Source: a virus. Taken from it: a stretch of 51,275 nt of DNA. Each line of letters begins with the position of its first letter. Position 1 is the stretch's first letter. The stretch covers positions 1-51,275 of IMG/VR virus record IMGVR_UViG_3300010299_000006; one strand, 5' to 3'. The translations under genes and the position numbers were made by a program. The notes below the pieces were generated by a model that ran no database searches, was not told the DNA's origin, and was given only the letters and a program-made list of their open reading frames with translations. Shown here piece by piece: positions 13,248 through 18,646 of this stretch.

Positions 13248-13264
13248 TTAAGTTATCAGTAACC
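13248..13264 (-). repeat. Cassette repeat copy 5
   Basis: GGTTACTGATAACTTAA. It lies 2 nt from the hairpin CCCTC/GAGGG at 13267-13279. The TGA stop of the upstream gene is inside that hairpin. Leader to the ATG at 13236 is 24 nt. Confidence 0.9.
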
Positions 13265-13269
13265 ACCCC

Positions 13270-13536
13270 TCAACGAGGGATTTTTTTAGCACTAGCCTCA
13301 ACAGCCTCTGCAAGTTCATCAAATGTGATGTTTCGAGATTCTGCCTCTTCACGTGTTTTGAAGTACACTTTGTTAGGGTCTTCATCGTGCATCTCTTCAC
13401 TAACGAAGTCCCAAGTGCTCTCCACCACTGTAAAGATGTAAGGGTTCTCTCCATTGCTGTTTAACAGCTCAAGCTCTTTGAAGGATATTCCTTCTAAGGT
13501 GAAGTAAGTATCACCTTCTTCGAATGGGTATTCCAT
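13270..13536 (-). CDS. Cassette protein 5, acidic (88 aa)
   Basis: The start is the ATG at 13536 (MEYPFEEGDTYFTLEG), 24 nt after the repeat junction. Acidic, with a YFKTREEAESRNITFDELAEAV helix typical of short phage proteins that end in an Asp/Glu/Ala helix. The last codons (KKIPR) and the TGA are part of the hairpin preceding the next repeat, so coding and structure overlap here. Confidence 0.62.
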   Translation of the reverse strand: MEYPFEEGDTYFTLEGISFKELELLNSNGENPYIFTVVESTWDFVSEEMHDEDPNKVYFKTREEAESRNITFDELAEAVEASAKKIPR

Positions 13537-13547
13537 AATACATTTAA

Positions 13548-13564
13548 TTAAGTTATCAGTAACC
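13548..13564 (-). repeat. Cassette repeat copy 6
   Basis: GGTTACTGATAACTTAA, directly after the hairpin GCCACC/GGTGGC at 13565-13580. The hairpin lies before the stop of the upstream gene, which ends at 13586. Leader to the ATG at 13536 is 24 nt. Confidence 0.9.
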
Positions 13565-13585
13565 GCCACCCGAAGGTGGCTTTTG

Positions 13586-13807
13586 CTATTCGTACACCAC
13601 TTGAAATCTGGTTGGCGTTGCACGTTCAATCAGGTGCTTGATGTAGTCTCTAAATTGTGGTGCATCATCACAATCAAAAGGCGATACAATGACCTTGCAA
13701 TCATCGATGTTGGCATCGATTTCGTAGTAGTAGGTGTCCTCGTAATTATCTCCTGAGATAATGTACGTTATGGTGTTTCCTAGTTGGTAGTACATTGCGT
13801 AAAGCAT
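13586..13807 (-). CDS. Cassette protein 6, acidic (73 aa)
   Basis: The product begins MLYAMYYQLGNTITYIISG and continues with a Tyr/Asp-rich stretch (DNYEDTYYYEIDANIDD). It is likely a small beta-sheet protein with a C-terminal helix (FRDYIKHLIERA). Net acidic. Leader spacing 25 nt. No family recognised. Confidence 0.62.
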   Translation of the reverse strand: MLYAMYYQLGNTITYIISGDNYEDTYYYEIDANIDDCKVIVSPFDCDDAPQFRDYIKHLIERATPTRFQVVYE

Positions 13808-13819
13808 AGTTCAATAAAA

Positions 13820-13836
13820 TTAAGTTATCAGTAACC
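13820..13836 (-). repeat. Cassette repeat copy 7
   Basis: GGTTACTGATAACTTAA, directly after the hairpin GAGAGGC/GCCTCTC at 13837-13853. Leader to the ATG at 13807 is 25 nt. Confidence 0.9.
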
Positions 13837-13857
13837 GAGAGGCTTAGCCTCTCTTAA

Positions 13858-14157
13858 TCACAAGTAGTCGTTGCATATCTTGTCGTGTGCAAGGTTCTCA
13901 ATGTAGTCATCAGAGAAACCTTCATCGGTTTCTCTTTCCCAAAATCCTCTACGCTCTCTCGCAGTAGACTTTAGAAACTTTTGAATCAGATCGGACTCAA
14001 AAATATCTCCAGCAACAGATACAATACAATCGCAAGACTCGATATTGTCGTAAGGCATTTCTTTATGTTCTCGTTCTACCCTTATACGCTCCCAAGTTCT
14101 CGCTGTGTGTATCAATACATCGTTAAAGACCATAGTCTCATTAGCATTAGTCATCAT
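13858..14157 (-). CDS. Cassette protein 7 (99 aa)
   Basis: Two adjacent ATGs occur; the first (14157) gives the standard 24-nt leader. Contains an IHTARTWERIRVEREHKEMP helix, a CDCIVSVAGDIFESD segment and an acidic C-terminal region. No recognised motif. The pair of cysteines separated by one residue is unlikely to bind a metal alone. Confidence 0.62.
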   Translation of the reverse strand: MMTNANETMVFNDVLIHTARTWERIRVEREHKEMPYDNIESCDCIVSVAGDIFESDLIQKFLKSTARERRGFWERETDEGFSDDYIENLAHDKICNDYL

Positions 14158-14168
14158 AATACATTTGT

Positions 14169-14185
14169 TTAAGTTATCAGTAACC
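14169..14185 (-). repeat. Cassette repeat copy 8
   Basis: GGTTACTGATAACTTAA, directly after the hairpin CCCTCC/GGAGGG at 14186-14201. Leader to the ATG at 14157 is 24 nt. Confidence 0.9.
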
Positions 14186-14208
14186 CCCTCCATCAGGAGG
14201 GTTGCTCA

Positions 14209-14403
14209 TTAAAAATCGATGAGCTTGTCCAAATCAACAAAGGAGTTTCCACTCACCTCTTCTGCACATTCAAAGTGTCTCACAATCTCAATCTCTACTT
14301 GGTAGAATTTGCTGGTTTCGGGGTCTTGGTACACCTCGAATTCAACGCCATCTCCATATACGTATTCTAGGCGTTCGATGATTTCGTTTGTTAGCTTTTC
14401 CAT
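14209..14403 (-). CDS. Cassette protein 8, acidic (64 aa)
   Basis: The start at 14403 (MEKLTNEIIERLEYVYG) lies 24 nt after the repeat junction; upstream VTDNL is the translated repeat, not protein. Acidic alpha/beta composition, with strands FEVYQDP and KFYQVEIEIV and an acidic C-terminus. No family recognised. Confidence 0.6.
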   Translation of the reverse strand: MEKLTNEIIERLEYVYGDGVEFEVYQDPETSKFYQVEIEIVRHFECAEEVSGNSFVDLDKLIDF

Positions 14404-14414
14404 TGTAAAAGGTT

Positions 14415-14431
14415 TTAAGTTATCAGTAACC
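14415..14431 (-). repeat. Cassette repeat copy 9
   Basis: GGTTACTGATAACTTAA, one base from the hairpin CCCTCC/GGAGGG at 14433-14447. Leader to the ATG at 14403 is 24 nt. The base before GG is T, which would allow a fourth stem III pair with the ribozyme arm ACCA. Confidence 0.9.
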
Positions 14432-14453
14432 ACCCTCCAACGGAGGGCTTTGT

Positions 14454-14699
14454 TTAGTACTCTATGTAAGAGTCTTTGTGGGGGTACACCACATTGCGGT
14501 TTTTGTCAAACATACCACACTCAAATCTGCGTGCCTGTAGTGTTTGAGCTATGTCTATTAGCTCTTCATCGACAGCCCACTCTCTAAGAATGACCTCTAA
14601 CATCTGACCGGCAGTCCAATGTTCTGCTTCCCGTGTAATTGCATTCACAGCTCTTTCCGAGTGTGAGTCGTTGTGTAAATCTACAGCTGTTGCTTCCAT
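14454..14699 (-). CDS. Cassette protein 9 (81 aa)
   Basis: Contains NAITREAEHWTAGQMLEVILREWAVDEELIDIAQTL, a helical region, and a C-terminal YPHKDSYIEY. Composition is moderately acidic. Leader spacing 24 nt. No family recognised; a helical bundle is likely. Confidence 0.62.
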   Translation of the reverse strand: MEATAVDLHNDSHSERAVNAITREAEHWTAGQMLEVILREWAVDEELIDIAQTLQARRFECGMFDKNRNVVYPHKDSYIEY

Positions 14700-14710
14700 A
14701 TCAATATAGT

Positions 14711-14727
14711 TTAAGTTATCAGTAACC
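14711..14727 (-). repeat. Cassette repeat copy 10
   Basis: GGTTACTGATAACTTAA, directly after the hairpin GAGGAGC/GCTCCTC at 14728-14745. Leader to the ATG at 14699 is 24 nt. Confidence 0.9.
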
Positions 14728-14750
14728 GAGGAGCTGTTGCTCCTCTTAGA

Positions 14751-15119
14751 CTACTCGTAGTGGTTATTCAGGTCGTACAGCAAGTACGTAGTAACACACG
14801 TTGAGTCGGCATTGATTAGTGAGAGTTCGAATGGCTCACCTTCTTCATTGTTGCCCTCTTTGAAGTCCACTACACTCAAGTAGTCGAATGATTGAGTCAC
14901 CACCAATTTGTTGTCCTGACCTACAGCTTCCATCAGGAAGATGCTGTCAGGAGTCATTTTGATATCGGTGCGGACGAAATCCCTAGTGGATGAGTAGACC
15001 TCTATAGGTCCTTCGTTCGGCTTGGTTACCATTCCGGTAACCTCGTACAAATCTCCGTAGACATTAGGAGCGCAAGACCCAAAGGTCAGCGCTACAATAA
15101 CAGCTAATAAAGTTTTCAT
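14751..15119 (-). CDS. Cassette lipoprotein (122 aa)
   Basis: The ATG at 15119 (MKTLLAVIVALTFGSC) is chosen. It gives the normal 23-nt leader and a proper lipoprotein signal, with a lipobox-like TFGSC and Cys16 as the lipidated residue. The mature part is small and beta-rich (YEVTGMVTKPNEGPIEVYSS). An exported phage lipoprotein from an early or middle region may change the cell surface, for example in superinfection exclusion; this is inference. Confidence 0.66.
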   Translation of the reverse strand: MKTLLAVIVALTFGSCAPNVYGDLYEVTGMVTKPNEGPIEVYSSTRDFVRTDIKMTPDSIFLMEAVGQDNKLVVTQSFDYLSVVDFKEGNNEEGEPFELSLINADSTCVTTYLLYDLNNHYE

Positions 15120-15129
15120 AGTCATCAAT

Positions 15130-15146
15130 TTAAGTTATCAGTAACC
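15130..15146 (-). repeat. Cassette repeat copy 11
   Basis: GGTTACTGATAACTTAA, directly after the hairpin GCCTCC/GGAGGC at 15147-15161. Leader to the ATG at 15119 is 23 nt. Confidence 0.9.
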
Positions 15147-15170
15147 GCCTCCAGCGGAGGCTTAAGTCAA

Positions 15171-15341
15171 TCAAGAAAGCCCCTCAAGGGATTTCTTTGC
15201 TTTCTTCAGGTACTTGTGGGTAGCCTGAGCAGATTGAAAGTGTGCGTAGCTCTCACCCAATCCAATGAGGGTGTCGAGGTCTCTACGGATGCAATCGAGT
15301 AATTCGTTAGCTTGTTTCGGGGTGATTTGTTGCGTTGTCAT
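15171..15341 (-). CDS. Cassette protein 11, helical (56 aa)
   Basis: A 56-codon frame starting MTTQQITPKQANELLD, with LDTLIGLGESYAHFQSAQ and a basic end (KYLKKAKKSLEGLS). It is probably a two-helix protein. It is the first protein-coding cassette downstream of the ribozyme RNA; its 5' leader is the 3' product expected from cleavage at copy 12. Leader spacing 25 nt. Confidence 0.58.
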   Translation of the reverse strand: MTTQQITPKQANELLDCIRRDLDTLIGLGESYAHFQSAQATHKYLKKAKKSLEGLS

Positions 15342-15353
15342 AAAGCAATAGTA

Positions 15354-15370
15354 TTAAGTTATCAGTAACC
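15354..15370 (-). repeat. Cassette repeat copy 12, cis substrate of the second hammerhead strand
   Basis: GGTTACTGATAACTTAA. It lies after the hairpin CGGAAGC/GCTTCCG at 15373-15394 with TT between. The TTGGTT context gives stem III pairing with the ACCA at 15430-15427. Predicted cleavage is between 15367 and 15366. Leader to the ATG at 15341 is 25 nt. Confidence 0.88.
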
Positions 15371-15597
15371 AACGGAAGCACCGAAGCGCTTCCGCTGTTA
15401 TTAGTTGATATGCTCCCCATATCCCGTGGTTTCGCCCCATCTCAGGGGTCGAGCTCGTATGAGCTCAGGGTAGTAGATTGCTACCCCTCATCAGACTGAT
15501 TATAACTTAGTATCCAATAAGCAAAGAACGTCACTAGACCTAACTAGTCGGAGTCAGCGTTACGGCGCTTTGTCCCTTTTAACTAATTTAAGTTACA
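15367..15597 (-). ncRNA. Ribozyme-bounded RNA carrying a second hammerhead catalytic strand (about 231 nt)
   Basis: The 5' end would be made by the hammerhead at 15592-15641 and the 3' end by cleavage at repeat copy 12. Inside are TAAGTTA (15509-15503), a 3-nt bulge, TCAGT (15499-15495), the core CTGATGA (15494-15488), a G-C closing pair (15487/15434) and GAAACC (15433-15428). In place of a simple stem II, three hairpins lie between the core parts: GGGTAG/CTACCC, GAGCTC/GAGCTC and CCCC/GGGG. The arms are complementary to the conserved cassette repeat (UCAGU with ACUGA, UAAGUUA with UAACUUA, ACC with GGU). It has no open frame. Cis cleavage is likely; action in trans on the other repeats is inference. 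Confidence 0.75.
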
Positions 15598-15641
15598 GAC
15601 GCCTCTCGGCGTTTCGTCCTCTCAGGACTCATCAGTGTAAC
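15592..15641 (-). ncRNA. Type I hammerhead self-cleaving ribozyme
   Basis: On the minus strand all conserved elements are in order. Stem I is GTTACA (15641-15636) with TGTAAC (15597-15592). Core CTGATGA follows, then stem II GTCC-TGAGA-GGAC, core GAAA, stem III with ACGCC-GAGA-GGCGT closed by a GNRA tetraloop, and the cleavage triplet GTC. All stem pairs are Watson-Crick and no core base deviates. Cleavage is expected after the C at 15598, leaving a 2',3'-cyclic phosphate upstream and a 5'-OH at 15597. It lies 16 nt after the stop of the gene at 15657-15860, so it would trim that mRNA's 3' end. The 3' product begins UGUAACUUAAAU, matching the second half of the cassette repeat. Confidence 0.95.
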
Positions 15642-15656
15642 TGCGATACTGGAACG

Positions 15657-15860
15657 CTATTTTATCTCTTTTCTAGCTTCTTCGATGACTGGAGCAAATG
15701 TACTCAGGTCGCCACCAGTTAGGTGTAGCTCGTAGAACTGCTTGGCAAGTCTTCTTGATACTCGTGCGCCAAGGTCATTAGCATTTACCGAAGCGATTTT
15801 TACATTAAGTACATCAGCAAATACTTGAGTCAGTGTTTCAATGTTTAGTGGATTTCTCAT
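15657..15860 (-). CDS. Small protein at the head of the leftward operon (67 aa)
   Basis: A helical protein beginning MRNPLNIETLTQVFADVLN, with RVSRRLAKQFYELHLTGGDLSTF and a charged end. Leader ACTAAATTAAATGCCTT lies before the ATG. It is the first gene of the leftward transcript and the hammerhead ribozyme lies directly after its stop. Function is unknown. Confidence 0.6.
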   Translation of the reverse strand: MRNPLNIETLTQVFADVLNVKIASVNANDLGARVSRRLAKQFYELHLTGGDLSTFAPVIEEARKEIK

Positions 15861-16090
15861 AAGGCATTTAATTTAGTCGTTGATTCGTTTCAACAATACA
15901 ATGGTACGACAGCTTTTTTAATTACACAAGGGTTATACACACTTTTTTTCACAATTGAGTATAAATACCTAGGCATCTAAATCTTGCCGTAGTATGACCC
16001 GTGCGCACGTAAGGGGCTGACCCAAGGTTGGTATCCATCAGCCCAAAGAAACGCCTGGAGCGTGGATGTGTGAGAGTGTGAGAGTGTGTT

Positions 16091-16116
16091 GGGTTGGGGT
16101 GTATGGTGGGGTGGGG
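16091..16116 (+). other. G-quadruplex motif
   Basis: Four G-runs (GGG, GGGG, GGGG, GGGG) are separated by TT, an 8-nt loop and T on the plus strand. This fits the usual intramolecular quadruplex rule except for the slightly long middle loop. It directly follows the GTGTGAGA repeats in the divergent region and could influence origin firing or transcription. Confidence 0.6.
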
Positions 16117-16722
16117 ATTGTTCCACCTAAGGACAGAACACCTCCGGCAACTAGTCTGTTCCACCTGATCAGCCAACCGATTGAAAGCTAGATAGTTACA
16201 TAGCTATAGCTGAACCAGTACTCTAGATAGCAAACGCTAAAAGTTTTGACAATCAATGCTTTATGTGTAGGGGGTGGGTTTGCAGATTCCACTTCGGGTT
16301 GCGTGCGCCAACGTTCTATACTATATATTATCCCCCACCTACGTATTACTCATCCCTTTTTTAACGGGTATATCAGTTGTTTAGAGCGCTTTTCAAGGGA
16401 CAAAAAGCTGTTAAGTAGGATCAAGCCGGTCGGGGGAGGTTTTCGTGCAGGAGAAAGGAGGATGCTGGCAGGAGCAAACAGCTACTCAAAGCTGTGCGAA
16501 CTGACAGTATCCGTGCCTCTTTTTTTTAGGGATAGTTCTTGCCGCTCTCACAAAGTAGCTGAGCGGGTCTCTGCTTGGGGCTCCGACCCTCCAGCTACAG
16601 AATGAGTAATTAGATGAAGCAAGAAGGATTCAAGTGGAAAGAATCCTGATTGCGTGAAGGAATCTAGAGCGAAGTTACAACTTTTTTCGGAGAAAGTCAA
16701 ATCAATATTTACGGGGGTTACA

Positions 16723-16748
16723 GAAGGTTTAGCTTAAACTAAACCTTC
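16723..16748 (+). other. Perfect 10-bp hairpin upstream of virion promoter
   Basis: GAAGGTTTAG and CTAAACCTTC with loop CTTAAA. No T-run follows on either strand, so it is not a normal intrinsic terminator. It stands about 75 bp before the first rightward promoter and could be a protein site or the end of a structured RNA. Confidence 0.55.
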
Positions 16749-16823
16749 CATTCCTTCTAGTTTAGGCAAGCCTAACAATATAACAGCTAATTATGCCTCT
16801 CTCTATATATGTTATGCATTTTG

Positions 16824-16831
16824 TACCTTTG
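16824..16831 (+). promoter_or_regulatory. Bacteroidota -7 promoter element, leaderless arrangement
   Basis: TACCTTTG matches TAnnTTTG. Only four bases (CGCT) separate it from the ATG at 16836. If transcription starts about 4 nt after the element, the mRNA begins at the start codon. No clear -33 TTTG is seen. Confidence 0.6.
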
Positions 16832-16835
16832 CGCT

Positions 16836-17537
16836 ATGATTCTAAAGAAGAAAACAACCAACGATCCTATCAAGATCAAAAAGAATAATGGTAGTGGGTA
16901 CGATGCTATGATGAAACACCTGATCTCTAAGAAAGGTGGAACGCCACAGCAGTACGAACAGCTAATGGATATCATCGCATATCACGAAACAGGTCCACGT
17001 CAGCGTATGAAAGCTGACGCTGTACAGTTGATAAAAGATGCCGAGGGGAACTTAGTACCTCAAGGTGTTGGAAGGGGACTGTTTATGTTTGAGGCTGGTG
17101 AGAAAGCAGACGGCATAACTTCAGTGAATAGAACCTACAGAGAGTTCAAGGATAATAACATACCTATCCCTGATTGGCTAGAAGAAGCCTACAAGCAAAA
17201 AACACTAGATGCTTCTAAACTAACAGCTGAACAGCAGAAGGTATTGTTTATTGGAAAGTACCTGCAGCATCCTAGTGCAGACCTCGGCAAGTATGCTAGC
17301 GGCGATATCACCGCTAAAGACTTCTGGGGTAAGTACCACCACGCAGGTGGTGCGTCCACAGACTACGATCTGTTTGAAGATTCTACGGCAGCCTTTATGG
17401 AGAGCGATTACTATAAAGGTGATACAGCTAAGAAGGAGGAAGAAGGGGTTGATGACGATGACGCTATTGACGATGATATGTTCTCGTCTCTGTCTCGTGT
17501 AGCACAGATAGCTGTGAAGGCTGCAATGAAGAAATAA
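16836..17537 (+). CDS. Lytic transglycosylase-like virion protein
   Basis: The ATG at 16836 gives 233 residues; a start at 16809 would place the promoter element inside the gene. Near residues 50-85 IIAYHETGPRQRMKADAVQ followed by GVGRGLFMFE resembles the catalytic Glu region of lysozyme-like/lytic transglycosylase folds (Y-H-E-T-G with a downstream G-R-G-L-F-M-F). A long acidic stretch (EEEGVDDDDAIDDD) precedes a C-terminal helix. It is probably a virion peptidoglycan hydrolase that helps genome entry. Overall fold assignment is from pattern only. Confidence 0.55.
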   Translation: MILKKKTTNDPIKIKKNNGSGYDAMMKHLISKKGGTPQQYEQLMDIIAYHETGPRQRMKADAVQLIKDAEGNLVPQGVGRGLFMFEAGEKADGITSVNRTYREFKDNNIPIPDWLEEAYKQKTLDASKLTAEQQKVLFIGKYLQHPSADLGKYASGDITAKDFWGKYHHAGGASTDYDLFEDSTAAFMESDYYKGDTAKKEEEGVDDDDAIDDDMFSSLSRVAQIAVKAAMKK

Positions 17538-17554
17538 TCAATACAATAAATAAC

Positions 17555-17562
17555 TATCTTTG
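17555..17562 (+). promoter_or_regulatory. Bacteroidota -7 promoter element
   Basis: TATCTTTG followed by CA, about 50 nt before the ATG at 17612. The leader contains AATAAAGAGAAGT directly before the start codon. Confidence 0.55.
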
Positions 17563-17611
17563 CATCTACAAGTGTAAAACTAATACTCAAGTATATACAA
17601 TAAAGAGAAGT

Positions 17612-18598
17612 ATGAAGACAAAAAAGAAATCGTTGTACGCTAAATATGGTACACTGGTTAAAGCGATGAAACGCTATGAGAATGGCGGAGAAACAGATCC
17701 ACCAAAGAAAGGCGGAACATTACCCACACAAACAGTTGTTGAAGATAAGCCCGGAAAAAATGAAGGTTTGGTTACAACCTACCAATGGAAAGGTGATTCC
17801 TTGAACAAGGCTATTGACAAGGTAGACTTCCTTATTGACTACAACATAAAGGCAGGAACCCTTAGCGGAAAAGAAGCAGAAGCGTTTAGAGAGAAAGCTC
17901 ACAAACAACTAGCTATGGGTAATATGGGTAACCTTCGGAGTATGCTCACCAAAGGTGATTTTATGTACTACCCGCAAGGTGTTACTGAGGGGACTCCTTC
18001 TGGACGCAGAATGCACAGTAAGGATTTCGAGAATCTAAGACTTGGAACAGGATTGGTAGAGGTTGAGCCTACTATGTTATCAAGAACCGATGAAGGCGTA
18101 AGCTTCGAGCAACTAACTCCTGAGCAAGCTGCAGAGGTAAAACGTATACAGGAAAAAACTGGTAAACCTCAAAGAGGGGAGATAACAAACGCTAAAACCA
18201 CTCAGTTGCCTGACGGTACACCTGCTGGTCAATTCTCAGAGGAACAGCTATCACAGTTCGCTGAGTTAGGAGCTTACAGAGATCCTAACGCTCCAAAGCC
18301 TAAGAAGCAGTTCCAGCCTAGCCCTGAGTACAATGCAGGGGTTAAAGCTTATCAAGCAGACCTTAAAGCGGCTAACGAAACACTCAGGAACTTGCGTATG
18401 GAGTTTAGCCAGCTAGGAAGACTTGGTAAAAACAGCAAGAAGGGTCAGGCTCTTCAAGCTGAGATCGATGCGATTACTAACGACCGCAAGAAGTTGCGCC
18501 GACTAGGTAGTGATTTATCAGATTCTAAAGGCTTCGAAAATTACGAGAGCCAGAGAAATGAGATTAAGTTTGAATACGCTTCAGACTTCTTCGATTAA
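17612..18598 (+). CDS. Putative virion protein of unknown function (328 aa)
   Basis: Begins with a basic segment (MKTKKKSLYAKYGTLVKAMKRYENGG) reminiscent of small phage head proteins, then a Pro/Lys-rich linker. Helical regions follow, including KAYQADLKAANETLRNLRMEFSQL near residue 260, a probable coiled coil. No catalytic motif. A strong terminator follows and a promoter precedes, so it is a single-gene transcription unit. Confidence 0.6.
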   Translation: MKTKKKSLYAKYGTLVKAMKRYENGGETDPPKKGGTLPTQTVVEDKPGKNEGLVTTYQWKGDSLNKAIDKVDFLIDYNIKAGTLSGKEAEAFREKAHKQLAMGNMGNLRSMLTKGDFMYYPQGVTEGTPSGRRMHSKDFENLRLGTGLVEVEPTMLSRTDEGVSFEQLTPEQAAEVKRIQEKTGKPQRGEITNAKTTQLPDGTPAGQFSEEQLSQFAELGAYRDPNAPKPKKQFQPSPEYNAGVKAYQADLKAANETLRNLRMEFSQLGRLGKNSKKGQALQAEIDAITNDRKKLRRLGSDLSDSKGFENYESQRNEIKFEYASDFFD

Positions 18599-18613
18599 TC
18601 ATCATCCAAATAA

Positions 18614-18646
18614 AAAGCCCCCTCAAACGAGGGGGCTTTCTTTTTT
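18614..18646. terminator. Bidirectional intrinsic terminator
   Basis: Perfect 11-bp stem AAAGCCCCCTC / GAGGGGGCTTT with loop AAAC. On the plus strand CTTTTTT follows; on the minus strand TTTTT follows. It separates convergent genes ending at 18598 (plus) and 18645 (minus). Confidence 0.92.

Larger units (their letters stand above)
15861..16835. other. Divergent non-coding region; candidate origin and promoter region
   Basis: About 975 bp separate leftward early genes from rightward virion genes. Frames inside lack codon structure and a sensible leader. Visible elements are two DnaA-box-like matches to TTWTNCACA (15933-15941, 15945-15953) in A/T-rich sequence, two GTGTGAGA repeats (16068-16083), a G-quadruplex motif, a direct repeat TGTTCCACCT (16119-16128, 16157-16166), a two-part hairpin GTAGCT-GGGTC / GACCC-AGCTAC (16555-16598), GGATTC/GAATCC near 16640-16660 and a perfect 10-bp hairpin at 16723-16748. 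With two DnaA-like proteins in the genome, an origin here is plausible. A structured transcript from 16.4-16.75 kb is another possibility. Confidence 0.5.

Noticed and set aside
13892-13908. CTGATGA on the minus strand inside the gene at 13858-14157 as another hammerhead
   Set aside because: No GAAA partner, no flanking stem pairing, and it lies in coding sequence.
13009-14433. Longer N-termini beginning VTDNL for several cassette genes
   Set aside because: They are translations of the repeat with no ATG; a uniform ATG at 23-25 nt is the better start.
12012-15394. Cassette hairpins as ordinary intrinsic terminators
   Set aside because: On the transcribed (minus) strand they are followed by GGTYACTG, not by a T-run. 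The T-run next to the hairpin at 13267-13279 is on the other strand and comes from Lys codons.
15949-16176. Leftward 75-codon frame in the divergent region
   Set aside because: Low-complexity His/Pro/Thr product from the GT-rich repeat tract; no A/T-rich leader and no codon structure.
16553-16600. tRNA gene
   Set aside because: The helix resembles a D-arm/acceptor pairing at first sight, but there is no anticodon arm or TTC loop of correct spacing. No other tRNA was seen.
16246-16605. Rightward 119-codon frame in the divergent region
   Set aside because: Passes through hairpins and a T8 run, contains no protein pattern, and is not followed by a coupled gene.
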